Source of the DNA: Natrarchaeobaculum aegyptiacum | GTDB lineage: Archaea > Halobacteriota > Halobacteria > Halobacteriales > Natrialbaceae | NCBI RefSeq assembly: GCF_002156705.1 | Contig: NZ_CP019893.1 | Coordinates: 3,038,001 to 3,102,000, forward strand | DNA: 64,000 nt | Reading direction: 5' to 3' | Part shown: piece after piece, positions 42,879-51,767 of the stretch | Numbering within the stretch: position 1 is the stretch's first letter | How the letters are laid out: each line of letters starts with the position of its first letter | The notes under the pieces: model-generated | Database searches by the model: none | Told to the model about the DNA's origin: nothing | The model's input: the letters and a program-made list of their open reading frames with translations, nothing else | Program-made: the position numbers and the translations under genes

Positions 42879-43652
42879 ATGGCCGAGGAGGGAAACGGGA
42901 CAGACCGCGAGAGGCGACGAGCGGTCAGGGACACCTACGATCGGATCGCCGACCACTTCGCGTCGACGCGGGAGTACGCCTGGCCGGAGGTGGAGGCGTT
43001 CGTCGCCGAGCAGTCGGAGCGATACGGCGTCGAGCGCGCTGACCGCGCGGACCGAGGTGGTGACGACGAGATCGACCTCCACGCGGACGACGACTCGAGC
43101 GAGGTAGCTCCCCGAATCGGTCTCGATCTGGGCTGTGGCAACTGCCGGCACGCGGAAGTCCTGCTCCGAGAACACGACATCGAGACTGTCGTCGGACTCG
43201 ACGTCAGCCGCGGACTGCTCGAGACTGGCCGGGAGCGGTCCACGGATCGTGCGTTCGAAGACGGTCTTGCGCTCGTACAGGGCGATGCGTCCCGGCTTCC
43301 ACTGGCGACGAACGCGGTCGCAGTGGGCGTCTTCGTCGCGACGCTCCACCACCTCCCCTCGAGAGAGGCGCGTCGACGGAGTCTCGACGAACTGGGTCGC
43401 GTCCTCGCCCCCGAGGGGCGAGCGCTCGTCAGCGCCTGGTCGACTGCCCACGACAGGTTCGACGCGGACGAGGGATTCGACACCAGCGTCGACTGGACGC
43501 TCCCCGGCGGCGAGACCGTCGACCGCTTCTACCACATCTACGACCCCGACGAGTTCGAAGCCGACCTCGAGGCGAGTGCCTGTCGCCTGCTCGAGTGGGA
43601 ACTCTCGAGTGGGAACTGCTACGCGACGGTCGCCGGTGCACGCGATCGATAG
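42879..43652 (+). CDS. Class I SAM methyltransferase (Trm9/ABH8-like)
   Basis: A 257-aa methyltransferase. Motif I is [18 protein letters not shown], motif II is [17 protein letters not shown], and motif IV is [19 protein letters not shown]. The C-terminal [16 protein letters not shown] and [12 protein letters not shown] resemble Trm9/ABH8-type tRNA U34 carboxymethyl methyltransferases, where the YHxY motif and an N-x-Y ending recur. An acidic insert (about residues 50-80) is haloarchaeal. The start at 42879 (MAEEGN) is chosen over the longer frame. The substrate is inferred, and generic methyltransferase is the safe call. Confidence 0.85.
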   Translation: MAEEGNGTDRERRRAVRDTYDRIADHFASTREYAWPEVEAFVAEQSERYGVERADRADRGGDDEIDLHADDDSSEVAPRIGLDLGCGNCRHAEVLLREHDIETVVGLDVSRGLLETGRERSTDRAFEDGLALVQGDASRLPLATNAVAVGVFVATLHHLPSREARRRSLDELGRVLAPEGRALVSAWSTAHDRFDADEGFDTSVDWTLPGGETVDRFYHIYDPDEFEADLEASACRLLEWELSSGNCYATVAGARDR

Positions 43653-43717
43653 GTTCAGTGAACGCGAGCGACGAGAGTGGATATCAGACAGTCACTTCGA
43701 TAGACCGGTGGAAACCA

Positions 43718-43724
43718 CTTTATG
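43718..43724 (+). promoter_or_regulatory. TATA box of the Dps-like ferritin gene
   Basis: CTTTATG centred about 28 nt before the ATG at 43750, the leaderless spacing. It supports the start. Confidence 0.55.
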
Positions 43725-43749
43725 CGGTGTCGTGGCAGACCTACAGTGC

Positions 43750-44409
43750 ATGTCAGAGGAGAAACCACACGCCGCCGGGAACGTCGACGCCGGTGACACC
43801 AGCGAACGGGTCGGGATGGCCGTCCTCCGTGAACGGGGGCTCGAGCCGGAGGAACTCCGCGAGAAACTGATCGACGCGATCGGCGCGGAGTTCACGACGT
43901 ATTACTACTACACCAACCTCCGGATGCACCTCGCCGGACACGAAGACTACAAGGAGATCACCGAGGACGCCCGACTCGAGGATCGAGCCCACTTCGAACT
44001 CGTCGTGCCGCGAGTGTACGAACTCGGCGGTGCGCTGCCGAACGACATCCGGGACTTCGCCGACCGCGCGTCGTGCCCCGACGCCGAGGTGCCGACCCCG
44101 ATGGACGACGACGGTGGGTTCGAGGTCGACGAGTTGGACGCCGAGGCGATTCTCGAGGTCTTACTCGAGGCCGAGCGGTGTGCGATTCGCACCTGGTCTG
44201 AGGTCTGTGACATGACCCGTGACGTCGATCCGCGAACGTACGACATGGCCTCGCGGATCCTCCAGGAAGAGATCGAACACGAGGCGTGGTTCGTCGAACT
44301 GCTCTCGATGGAGCGCGACGGCGAGATCAACCCCGCCGGCCACTTCGTCCGGGGAGAGCCGGGAGACGCGCCGTACTCGACGAACCGGCGATTCAACGAC
44401 TCGGCCTGA
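43750..44409 (+). CDS. Ferritin-like Dps-type protein (DpsL-like)
   Basis: A 219-aa ferritin-like protein. Helix 1 ([20 protein letters not shown]) and helix 2 ([20 protein letters not shown]) carry the diiron ligands Glu, Glu and His. Later [18 protein letters not shown] and [19 protein letters not shown] supply the second Glu pair and His, with two Cys eight residues apart. This arrangement resembles archaeal Dps-like (DpsL) proteins that oxidise iron with peroxide and protect DNA. The gene stands alone behind a TATA box. The oligomeric state is inferred. Confidence 0.85.
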   Translation: MSEEKPHAAGNVDAGDTSERVGMAVLRERGLEPEELREKLIDAIGAEFTTYYYYTNLRMHLAGHEDYKEITEDARLEDRAHFELVVPRVYELGGALPNDIRDFADRASCPDAEVPTPMDDDGGFEVDELDAEAILEVLLEAERCAIRTWSEVCDMTRDVDPRTYDMASRILQEEIEHEAWFVELLSMERDGEINPAGHFVRGEPGDAPYSTNRRFNDSA

Positions 44410-44469
44410 CGTGGCCCTCGAGTCGTCACCGCTGCTACCGTGGGCGGCCGGGAACCTGTTTCATCGCTA

Positions 44470-46986
44470 TCACCGATTCGCCTCGGCGAGTGGCAGTCTG
44501 ACGACGAAAATCGCCCCTTTCGGCTCGTTGTCAGCGATGCGAACGGTGCCGCCGTACCGTTCGACGAGCGCATCGACGAGATAGAGACCGATGCCGGTTC
44601 CCTCGCTTTCCAGGCCCATCTCGCCGTGTTCGAAGATCCGCGCTTTGTGATCGTCGTCGATCCCTGGACCGTTGTCGGCAATCTCCACCACGGCCGCATC
44701 GCCCGCAACGGTCGCCGAGACGGCAACCTCCGGAACGTCCTCGTCGTTGTGCCTGATCGCGTTCGACAGCAGGTTCCGGAACACCGAATCGAGCATATCG
44801 TCGGCGAGTACCCTGGCGTCTGGAATTACTCCGTCGATGGTGACCACCGCGTTGTCGTGATTCGACCGGGCGCTTTCTATTTCCGTCTCGAGGATCGCCT
44901 GAAGCCGGATCGGCAGGCAATCAGCTCCGGACTGCAACATCACGTCGGTCACGTCGCGGGCGGTCGACGTTATCTCGACAGCGTTGCGAGCTGCGGTCTG
45001 GACCTGCTCGACGTACGCCTGCCCGGTCTCCTCGACGTATTCGTCCAGCGTCGCCGCGTACGCAAGCACCACCTGCAGTTCGTTCCGGATATCGTGGCGC
45101 ACCACCTGATTGACAACCTCGAGGTTGTCTCGCTGTGTTTCGAGCCGTCGCTCGTATTCTTTCAGGTCGGTCACGTCGCGGGCGTATCCAAGCACCGCGT
45201 CGTCACCGCTACCGGAGGCCTGGTACGGGATCTTCCTCGTCTGGAGGATCCGGGTCTCGCCGTCGACAGTCGTCAACTCCTCTTCGGAGATCTCCGCTGG
45301 CTCGCCCGATTCGATGACTGACAGGTCGTCCTGCCGGAACGCTTTGGCGTCATCCGAATCCGGTATCACCGTCGATTCCGTTTTCCCTTCGATTTCTTCG
45401 ACGGTTTTTCCGTACGCCTCCGCTGTCGCCTCGTTGGCCAGCAGGTACTCACCATCACGGTTCTTCGCGAAGAGCAGGTCCGGTACCAGATCGATAATCT
45501 GCCGAAGTTCTTCACGAGCTGTTTCGAGGGCCTGCTTGGAGGCCTTTCGCTCGGTAATATCCCTGGTGGTGCAGATCAGCTCACCGCTGTCGAGGAGCGA
45601 GAGTGCAAGCTCCTGTGCGAGCGACGAACCGTCCTTCGCTCGCCCGATCGCTTCTCCACGCCACTCACCGGCTTCCGGGAGTATCGGGAACACCTCGTTT
45701 TCGAACCACGCGATCTCCGCCCTGTCGTAGAGTTCTCGCCAGTCGTTTCCGACGAGTTCCCCGGGTTCGTACCCAAACATGTCTGCGTGGGCCTGATTTA
45801 CGTAGACGTACTCGTCGCCGTCGAGAATCGCGATCCCGTCCATCGCACCTTCCATCGCCTCCGACTGGAGTTCGATCCGTGCGTTGCGCTCTTTGCGGTC
45901 TGTAACGTCGGTGACGATCCCGATCAGTCGTCGTGATCGGTCTTCGTGTTCGACGAGTTCGGCGCGAACTTCCCCCCAGCGTTCTCCCCCGTCCCCACTC
46001 CGGATCCGGTATTCGGTTTTGAGCGATTTGCCGGTCACAACTGTCTGTTCGATCTGTCGTTCTAGCGGTGGCAAGTCGTCCGGGTGAACGTACTGTGCGA
46101 ACGCGTCGTAGGTCCCCTCGAATGCCCCCGGCTCGACCCCGAACAATCGCTCCATGGATCTGGTCCACGTGACCTCGTCGGTCTCGAGATCCCATTCCCA
46201 CACGCCAGTCTCTGTCCCGTCGAGGGCAACGGTAAGTCGCTGCTTCGTCTCTTCGAGCTTCCGCTCACGCGACTTTCGATCCGTAATGTCCCGGGAACTG
46301 ACCAGAATACCAGCTACCTCGGGGTCGTCGAGGAAGTTCTGGGCCCGGTTCTCTACCCACCGCCAGTCTCCGCCAGTCGTTTCGATCCGAAGCTCCGTTA
46401 CTTCGGTGTCGTCGGGATGCTCGAGTAGCGTCTCGAACGCTGCTGTCATCCGTTCGACGTCGTCTGGATGGACGGCCTCCGATGGGGTCTTACCCTCGAG
46501 GTCGACGATCTCTGGTCCATCGGGACTCAACGTTCGATCGGACTGGTAGGTCACGACTCCATCCCGATCGAAGACGAAGAGCACGTCCGAGGAGTGCTCG
46601 AGGAACGTCTGTCGCCGCTCGAGGTCCCGTTTGCGTGACGTCTGTGTCGTGAGGTCACGACAGAACGTGACGGCCGCAGTCTCTCCTTCGTATTCGATCT
46701 CACTGACCGACAGTTCGACGGGAACCCGCTCGCCAGCCTGCGTTTCGAACTCGACTTCGTACTGGGCTGGCGCCGGGTCACCACTCGTCCGTGCGCGGTG
46801 GTGGGCCTCGACGAGTGGCTCGTCCGTAGTCACCACGAGTTTCGTCTTGGCTGCCCCCAGAAGCTCCCCCTCGGTATATCCGCTGATCTCTCGAAGCCGC
46901 CGGTTGACGTAGACGATCTCGCCATTCTGGGCGACGAAGATCCCATCGTTGCTCTCCCTGACGATGGATTCGTACAGCGAGGTCAT
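44470..46986 (-). CDS. Soluble multi-PAS sensor histidine kinase
   Basis: An 838-aa kinase starting at 46986. Five PAS domains are tiled: about residues 10-120 (SNDGIFVAQNGEIVYVNRRL), 125-245, 250-375, 380-495 (AMDGIAILDGDEYVYVNQAH), and 500-620 (VPDLLFAKNRDGEYLLANEA). The H-box is VVNQVVRHDIRNELQVVL, the N-box FRNLLSNAIRHND, and the G-boxes IADNGPGIDDDH and GTGIGLYLVDALVER. It has no membrane segment, so cytoplasmic signals (redox, light or small molecules) are likely. The frame is open to 47214, but MTSLYESI at 46986 has a TATA-like TACAAAT 28 nt before it. No response regulator is adjacent. Confidence 0.9.
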   Translation of the reverse strand: MTSLYESIVRESNDGIFVAQNGEIVYVNRRLREISGYTEGELLGAAKTKLVVTTDEPLVEAHHRARTSGDPAPAQYEVEFETQAGERVPVELSVSEIEYEGETAAVTFCRDLTTQTSRKRDLERRQTFLEHSSDVLFVFDRDGVVTYQSDRTLSPDGPEIVDLEGKTPSEAVHPDDVERMTAAFETLLEHPDDTEVTELRIETTGGDWRWVENRAQNFLDDPEVAGILVSSRDITDRKSRERKLEETKQRLTVALDGTETGVWEWDLETDEVTWTRSMERLFGVEPGAFEGTYDAFAQYVHPDDLPPLERQIEQTVVTGKSLKTEYRIRSGDGGERWGEVRAELVEHEDRSRRLIGIVTDVTDRKERNARIELQSEAMEGAMDGIAILDGDEYVYVNQAHADMFGYEPGELVGNDWRELYDRAEIAWFENEVFPILPEAGEWRGEAIGRAKDGSSLAQELALSLLDSGELICTTRDITERKASKQALETAREELRQIIDLVPDLLFAKNRDGEYLLANEATAEAYGKTVEEIEGKTESTVIPDSDDAKAFRQDDLSVIESGEPAEISEEELTTVDGETRILQTRKIPYQASGSGDDAVLGYARDVTDLKEYERRLETQRDNLEVVNQVVRHDIRNELQVVLAYAATLDEYVEETGQAYVEQVQTAARNAVEITSTARDVTDVMLQSGADCLPIRLQAILETEIESARSNHDNAVVTIDGVIPDARVLADDMLDSVFRNLLSNAIRHNDEDVPEVAVSATVAGDAAVVEIADNGPGIDDDHKARIFEHGEMGLESEGTGIGLYLVDALVERYGGTVRIADNEPKGAIFVVRLPLAEANR

Positions 46987-47235
46987 TGTCTCGTAGAGAT
47001 GACTGTCCCATTTGTACTCATTGCCCAACGGAAGCTCCGGTGTGGACTCCCACGACCGGCTCCAGACGATCAGTAATCCGGTCCGGCGGAGGGCCTGTCG
47101 GGGTGTCCCGAAGTGTGTCGCCCCGACGGTCGTCGTGGCGTACCGATCGGTATCGATGGTTCGGCTCCCATTCTGGGAATCGGACGTCGATCGGCACTCC
47201 CCACGCGAGATCACCGGATAATCGGAATCTAGCGG

Positions 47236-47889
47236 TTATAGTACCTCGAGCAAGCCCTCGAGCGACTCGATCTCGTAGGTCGGTGAGACAGACAGCTCGT
47301 ACCCCCGCCGGTGATCGCGTCGGACAAACGCCGCGTCGATACCGAGAGTCGAGGCTGCCACGACGTCTTTCTGACTGTCACCGACGTACAGCGGGTTCGA
47401 GACGCCCAGATCGGAAATCGCCCGCTCGAGGTAGTACGGCCGTGGTTTCTTCCGCTCGATGCCCTGAATCGTCGGTTCGCGACCGTACCAGACGTCGAAC
47501 TCACCGATCGACGTGTGCGAAAGAATGTTCTCGATCGTCTCGTGCTGGTTGTTGCTGACGATGCCGGTCGCCGTCTCGAGACTCGAGAGAACGTCGACGT
47601 CGTCGTAGGGGCGCTTTCGGCCGGCCTCGAGTTCGCCGAGCTGGGCGTCGATCGCCGCGCGTTCGCGGGCCTCCCAGAGTGTCCCGGGTTCGACGTTGTA
47701 GGCGGCCGCAACGTCGGCCAGCGAGTCGACGGTCGGACTCACGAGCGTCTGGACGTGCTCGGCTCGAGGATCGGGTTCCCCAACGCGGTCGAACGCCGTC
47801 TCGATCGCGTCGCGGAGTACCTGGCGGTCGGTCGGTGTGGTCAACACGCCGTCGTTGTCGAAGAGGATCGCGTCGTATGCCGTTCCCAT
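47236..47889 (-). CDS. HAD-superfamily hydrolase (phosphoglycolate-phosphatase-like)
   Basis: A 217-aa phosphatase. Motif I is LFDNDGVLTTP (nucleophile Asp then acid Asp), motif II GIVSNNQ, motif III has the conserved Lys (RKKPRPYYL), and motif IV is YVGDSQKDVVAASTLGI. A helical cap lies between motifs I and II (about residues 20-110). The substrate is unknown, with phosphoglycolate, beta-phosphoglucomutase-like or other sugar phosphates possible. It lies downstream of the divergently oriented DUF6735-like gene. Confidence 0.9.
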   Translation of the reverse strand: MGTAYDAILFDNDGVLTTPTDRQVLRDAIETAFDRVGEPDPRAEHVQTLVSPTVDSLADVAAAYNVEPGTLWEARERAAIDAQLGELEAGRKRPYDDVDVLSSLETATGIVSNNQHETIENILSHTSIGEFDVWYGREPTIQGIERKKPRPYYLERAISDLGVSNPLYVGDSQKDVVAASTLGIDAAFVRRDHRRGYELSVSPTYEIESLEGLLEVL

Positions 47890-48034
47890 CGCCGTTTCGA
47901 TCGGTACGGACTGCAGGCAATTCGGTGTTTTGTCCGGTTGCTCCTCGAAACTGCGCCGAACCTCGGTTCACTCGCGACTGGTGCCAGAGGAGTCACCCGC
48001 AGGTTCAAGTACGGGTACGCACCCAGAGCCAGCG

Positions 48035-48640
48035 ATGGGACACAGAGCGCTCGTCGCCTACCGCCGCCGGGACCGCCTCTACGACCTGCGGTACAGCCAC
48101 TGGGGCGGTCGCGACCTCTCGCTGGTCGGCGCGATCACGCCCGACACCCCACTCGGTGACGGCACCGTGGAAGCCGACCTCGTGGTCGACGCCGTCGCGC
48201 GCGACCGTATCCTCACCGGCTACCTCGACCCCCGGGTGTACGAACACCTCTACCTCGTCTCGCCCCGCGAGGAGTACGACGTCGAGGCCTACCGAATCTG
48301 CTGGCTCGACTGGGGCGACGGTCGCGACCAGGGACGGGCGGCGATCGTCGAGACGACTCCCGACGACGACCGGACGATCGAAACCCGATTTCGTGCGACC
48401 AAGACCACGCTGGGCGACGTCGTCGAGATGGGCGTCCTCTCCCGGCGGGCGGCGCAGGTGTACCTCGAGTCGCGGGTCTGCGAGGAAGATGGCGGCATCG
48501 TCTACACCTATCGCGGCGTCGGCGAGGACGTCGAGGACCGGTACCGACCGCCGCCGGATTACTGGCTCCCGGACCCACAGGCAAGCGGTCGAGAGTTCGA
48601 CGACGAAACGGACCGCGGGCGATCGGAGCCGTTCGGATGA
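48035..48640 (+). CDS. Haloarchaeal protein, DUF6735-like
   Basis: A 201-aa cytoplasmic protein. GHRALVAYRRRDRLYDLRYSHWG begins a beta-rich fold, with TKTTLGDVVEMGVLSRRAA near the middle. The C-terminus is charged (REFDDETDRGR). A family known from haloarchaea (DUF6735) fits. Function is unknown. The start at 48035 follows TTCAAGTAC (48005-48013), a plausible promoter. No catalytic signature is seen. Confidence 0.75.
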   Translation: MGHRALVAYRRRDRLYDLRYSHWGGRDLSLVGAITPDTPLGDGTVEADLVVDAVARDRILTGYLDPRVYEHLYLVSPREEYDVEAYRICWLDWGDGRDQGRAAIVETTPDDDRTIETRFRATKTTLGDVVEMGVLSRRAAQVYLESRVCEEDGGIVYTYRGVGEDVEDRYRPPPDYWLPDPQASGREFDDETDRGRSEPFG

Positions 48641-48675
48641 GCGTTTGGTCGCTGCGCTCGAGTCTGCGCCGTCGG

Positions 48676-50445
48676 TCACTCCGACCAGCGCGCGTCGGCC
48701 AGCGTCCGCTGGATCACGTCCGAGCCAACCGATTCCGCGAGCGTCTCGAACCCGGCGCGTTCGGTGCGGTCGCTGGCGTTCGCGACCAGCCGGGAGACGA
48801 TGAACTCGGGCGTCGATCGGCCCACCGTCCCGAACCGCGGCTGGTAGTCGACCAGCAACTCGAGGTCCGGGTTCAGCCCTTCGGCGAAGATGCCGTCGAC
48901 CCGGGCTGCAGGCGGCAGGGGCTCGAGGTCGTCCGCGAGGTGGGTGACGAACACCCCCAGCGCCTCCCGGTCGACGGTCAGCGTGACGAGGCCGTGCAGC
49001 AAATCCGCGGCGCTGCCCGGTTCGGTGATCGCCTCGAACTCGTCGACCAGCATCAGCGTTCGCCCGCCGGAAGAGAGCGGCGGCACGATCGACCGGAGCG
49101 TCGACTCGAGCACGCCCGCGTTGAAGCTTGCGTGGCGGCGGTGGAAGACGAGCGAGTCGACGGGCGTCACCTCGGCTTCCTCGGCGGGGACCGGCAGCCC
49201 CATCATCGCGAGCAGGACGACCTGACAGAGGGTCTCGAGCAGGGTCGTCTTCCCGCCGCTGTTGGCCCCCGTGAGGACGGCCACCCGCTGGTCGCCCGGC
49301 GGTGCTTCGACGCTCCGGGGGACGTCCTCGACGCCGTGGTCGCCAAGCCCGTAGGTAACCGGCTGGACGTCCACGTCGGACTGGGCGGCCAGTCGGAGGT
49401 TCCGGGCCTCGAGGACCGAGACCGCGGCGTCGGAGTCGTCCACGAACGTCGGTCGCGTACAGTCGTAGGTCAGTGCGAACCGGGCCAGCGAGAGGTGCAG
49501 GGCGATGTCGTCGACCGCCGTAACGGCCCGGTCGACGGCCGTTTCGGTGTCGGCCAGCGTCTTCTTGAGATCGCTCGCGACGAGCGTCTCGCGTTCGTCG
49601 ATAGACTCGGTCAGGTCCGCTCGAAGACCCCGAAGCGTCTCGCCAACGAAGTCGGTCGCGTCGGTCGCGTCCCCGGGCATCGCGTCGTGAACCTGATCGA
49701 TCGTCACCTCGGTCTCGCTCACCAGTCGGTCCTCGAACGCGTCACGAAAGCCGGCGACGTCACGAACGCCGTCGTCGCGCAATTCCTCGATCAACTCGAG
49801 TGCGTTGGCATCCATGTCCTCGACCGATCCGAGTGCGGTTCGCAGGCTGTCGAGGTCCTCGTCGACGCCCTCGCGAACGCGACCGTTCTCGAGACCGGCG
49901 AGGGCCGCCGAGGCGTCGGCCAGTTGCTCGCGCTCGAGGTCGGCGATGGCGGCGAACGGCCCGGAGTCGACGCCGGCGTCGAGCAAGGCGAGTGCGGCGT
50001 CGACGGCCGCCCGCTCACTCTCGTCGCGCTCGTCGTAGCGTTCGTAAGCCGCCAGAACCGACTCGCGGTCGTCGGCCGAAAGCGCCGCCCACGCATCGCG
50101 GGCCGCGAGCACCTCCTCGAGTCGCTCCACCATCGCCTCGCGGTCGGTCAGCGGCGTGAGAACCCGGATGCGGTCGGCCGCCCGCTGGGTCACCGCGTGG
50201 TCGACCGCCAGGTCGAGCAGTTCCTTGTAGGCGGCGTGGGCGTCGCTGGTGGCGAGTACCTCCATCCCGTCACCACCGGTCGCGCGCCGCAGGATTCGCG
50301 TCGCCCGTCCCCTCGCGAGGCCGGCGTCGGCGAGCGCCCGCACGTCCCCGCTGTCGATCGCCCGGACTGCCCGATCCTGCCCGAGTTCGGCCACGAGTAA
50401 CTCGCGCGTCTTCGGCCCGACACCCCAGTACTCCTCGAGTCGCAT
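48676..50445 (-). CDS. MutS-family DNA repair ATPase with N-terminal HhH
   Basis: A 589-aa protein. MRLEEYWGVGPKTRELLVAELG is an N-terminal helix-hairpin-helix. The ABC-like MutS ATPase is C-terminal: Walker A GANSGGKTTLLETL, signature-region SSGGRTLMLVDEFEAI (Walker B), and GVFVTHLADDL (H-loop). The middle (about residues 130-330) is coiled. There is no mismatch-recognition domain like MutS1, so it resembles haloarchaeal MutS5/MutS2-like proteins acting on branched DNA. The start is at 50445, because the frame continues upstream without conservation. It is downstream of an MFS gene in the same direction. Confidence 0.85.
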   Translation of the reverse strand: MRLEEYWGVGPKTRELLVAELGQDRAVRAIDSGDVRALADAGLARGRATRILRRATGGDGMEVLATSDAHAAYKELLDLAVDHAVTQRAADRIRVLTPLTDREAMVERLEEVLAARDAWAALSADDRESVLAAYERYDERDESERAAVDAALALLDAGVDSGPFAAIADLEREQLADASAALAGLENGRVREGVDEDLDSLRTALGSVEDMDANALELIEELRDDGVRDVAGFRDAFEDRLVSETEVTIDQVHDAMPGDATDATDFVGETLRGLRADLTESIDERETLVASDLKKTLADTETAVDRAVTAVDDIALHLSLARFALTYDCTRPTFVDDSDAAVSVLEARNLRLAAQSDVDVQPVTYGLGDHGVEDVPRSVEAPPGDQRVAVLTGANSGGKTTLLETLCQVVLLAMMGLPVPAEEAEVTPVDSLVFHRRHASFNAGVLESTLRSIVPPLSSGGRTLMLVDEFEAITEPGSAADLLHGLVTLTVDREALGVFVTHLADDLEPLPPAARVDGIFAEGLNPDLELLVDYQPRFGTVGRSTPEFIVSRLVANASDRTERAGFETLAESVGSDVIQRTLADARWSE

Positions 50446-50519
50446 ACCCAACCAGTTCGAGTCGAACGTCTTGAACGTGCTGTCATTCGGCTGCTCCTGC
50501 CATCCGGGTGTGGTCGCCG

Positions 50520-51701
50520 TCAGCGGGTCGCCCGCGTCACAGCCCAGACCGCGATCACACTCACGACGAACGTGAGTCCAACAGCGACGGTGTACCCGCC
50601 GGTGTAGGTAATACTCGCGGTCCCCAGCGGCGGCATCGCGAGTGCACAGACGCCAGCAGCGACGTTGAACATTCCCACGATCGCCGTGTCCTTCTCGGGA
50701 TCGTAGATTCCCATGAGTACGGGAATGTACAGCGTCGCCGCGCCACCCAGCCCCAGTCCGATCAGGCCGACCGCGGCCACCAGCCCGCCCGGGTTCGAGA
50801 CGAACAGGAGCGCGATGCCACCGGCAGCCAGGTACAGCGATGCGAGGAACGCCCGCCTCGAGCCGACCGAATCCGCGACGTAGCCGCTTCCGATTCGTGA
50901 AGCGATACTGACGCCGCCGATGGCTCCGAACGTGGCGGCTGCAGTCGCCTCGGAGAGTCCGCGCGCGACGAACAGGTCGACTGCATACGCCGCGAGTAGC
51001 TGGTACCAGGCGAACGAGAACCCGATACCGACGAATAGCAACTGAAACTGACGCGTCCCGACGAGTCGGGAGAGCCACTCGAGGACGTCACCGGCGGTCG
51101 CGGTCGACTGGGATGCCCACGAGGGGCGACGGCACGTCAGACCAGTGAGTGCGAACGCACCGGCAGTCACCGACAGGACGAGCAGGAAGCCGAGGCGGAC
51201 GCCGAACCGATCGATGGCAAGTTGCCAGATCGGCGGCAACAGGAACAGCCCGAGCCCGTTGCCCACGAAGATCAGCCCGGTCGCAGCGCCGCGGCGTGAG
51301 TCGAACCAGCGTGGGACGACCGACGCCACGAGGACGAATACCGTCCCGAGTGCCAGTCCGAGGACGGCGAAGACGAGAGTGAGCCAGAGGAGCGAGTCGG
51401 CGACGTACAGCGACGGTGCGAGAAGTACAGTTGCTGCCGTACAGACGAGCAACAGCGGTCGCGTCGGGTACCGGGTTCCGAACACGCCGACCAGTCCCGA
51501 CCCGATGAAGAACGTAAACAGCATGATCGAGAAGACGCCAGAGAGCGCGACCGGCGAGACGGCGAACGCGTCACTGAACGGCCCCCGGAAGACGCCGTAC
51601 GACAGCGGCGTTCCGAACGTAAAGACCATTGCGACGGCACCGAGGATCGCGACCAGCCAACTCCGGAGACTGTCCGGTCGCTCTGTCCAGTCGAGGGTCA
51701 C
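50520..51701 (-). CDS. Major facilitator superfamily transporter
   Basis: A 393-aa membrane protein with twelve hydrophobic helices. PRWFDSRRGAATGLIFVGNG resembles the motif-A-type loop between helices 4 and 5 of the oxalate/formate antiporter and monocarboxylate families, and GYVADSVGSRRAFLASLY is the loop in the second half. The cargo is likely a small organic acid, but this is inferred. It lies downstream of the RND exporter gene by 66 bp, so it may be in the same transcription unit. Confidence 0.88.
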   Translation of the reverse strand: MTLDWTERPDSLRSWLVAILGAVAMVFTFGTPLSYGVFRGPFSDAFAVSPVALSGVFSIMLFTFFIGSGLVGVFGTRYPTRPLLLVCTAATVLLAPSLYVADSLLWLTLVFAVLGLALGTVFVLVASVVPRWFDSRRGAATGLIFVGNGLGLFLLPPIWQLAIDRFGVRLGFLLVLSVTAGAFALTGLTCRRPSWASQSTATAGDVLEWLSRLVGTRQFQLLFVGIGFSFAWYQLLAAYAVDLFVARGLSEATAAATFGAIGGVSIASRIGSGYVADSVGSRRAFLASLYLAAGGIALLFVSNPGGLVAAVGLIGLGLGGAATLYIPVLMGIYDPEKDTAIVGMFNVAAGVCALAMPPLGTASITYTGGYTVAVGLTFVVSVIAVWAVTRATR

Positions 51702-51767
51702 GGCGTCGTCTCGAGTGCGTGACGGCGAAAACGTTCTGATTTACGAGTGGCGAAATCGCCGAGTTCG

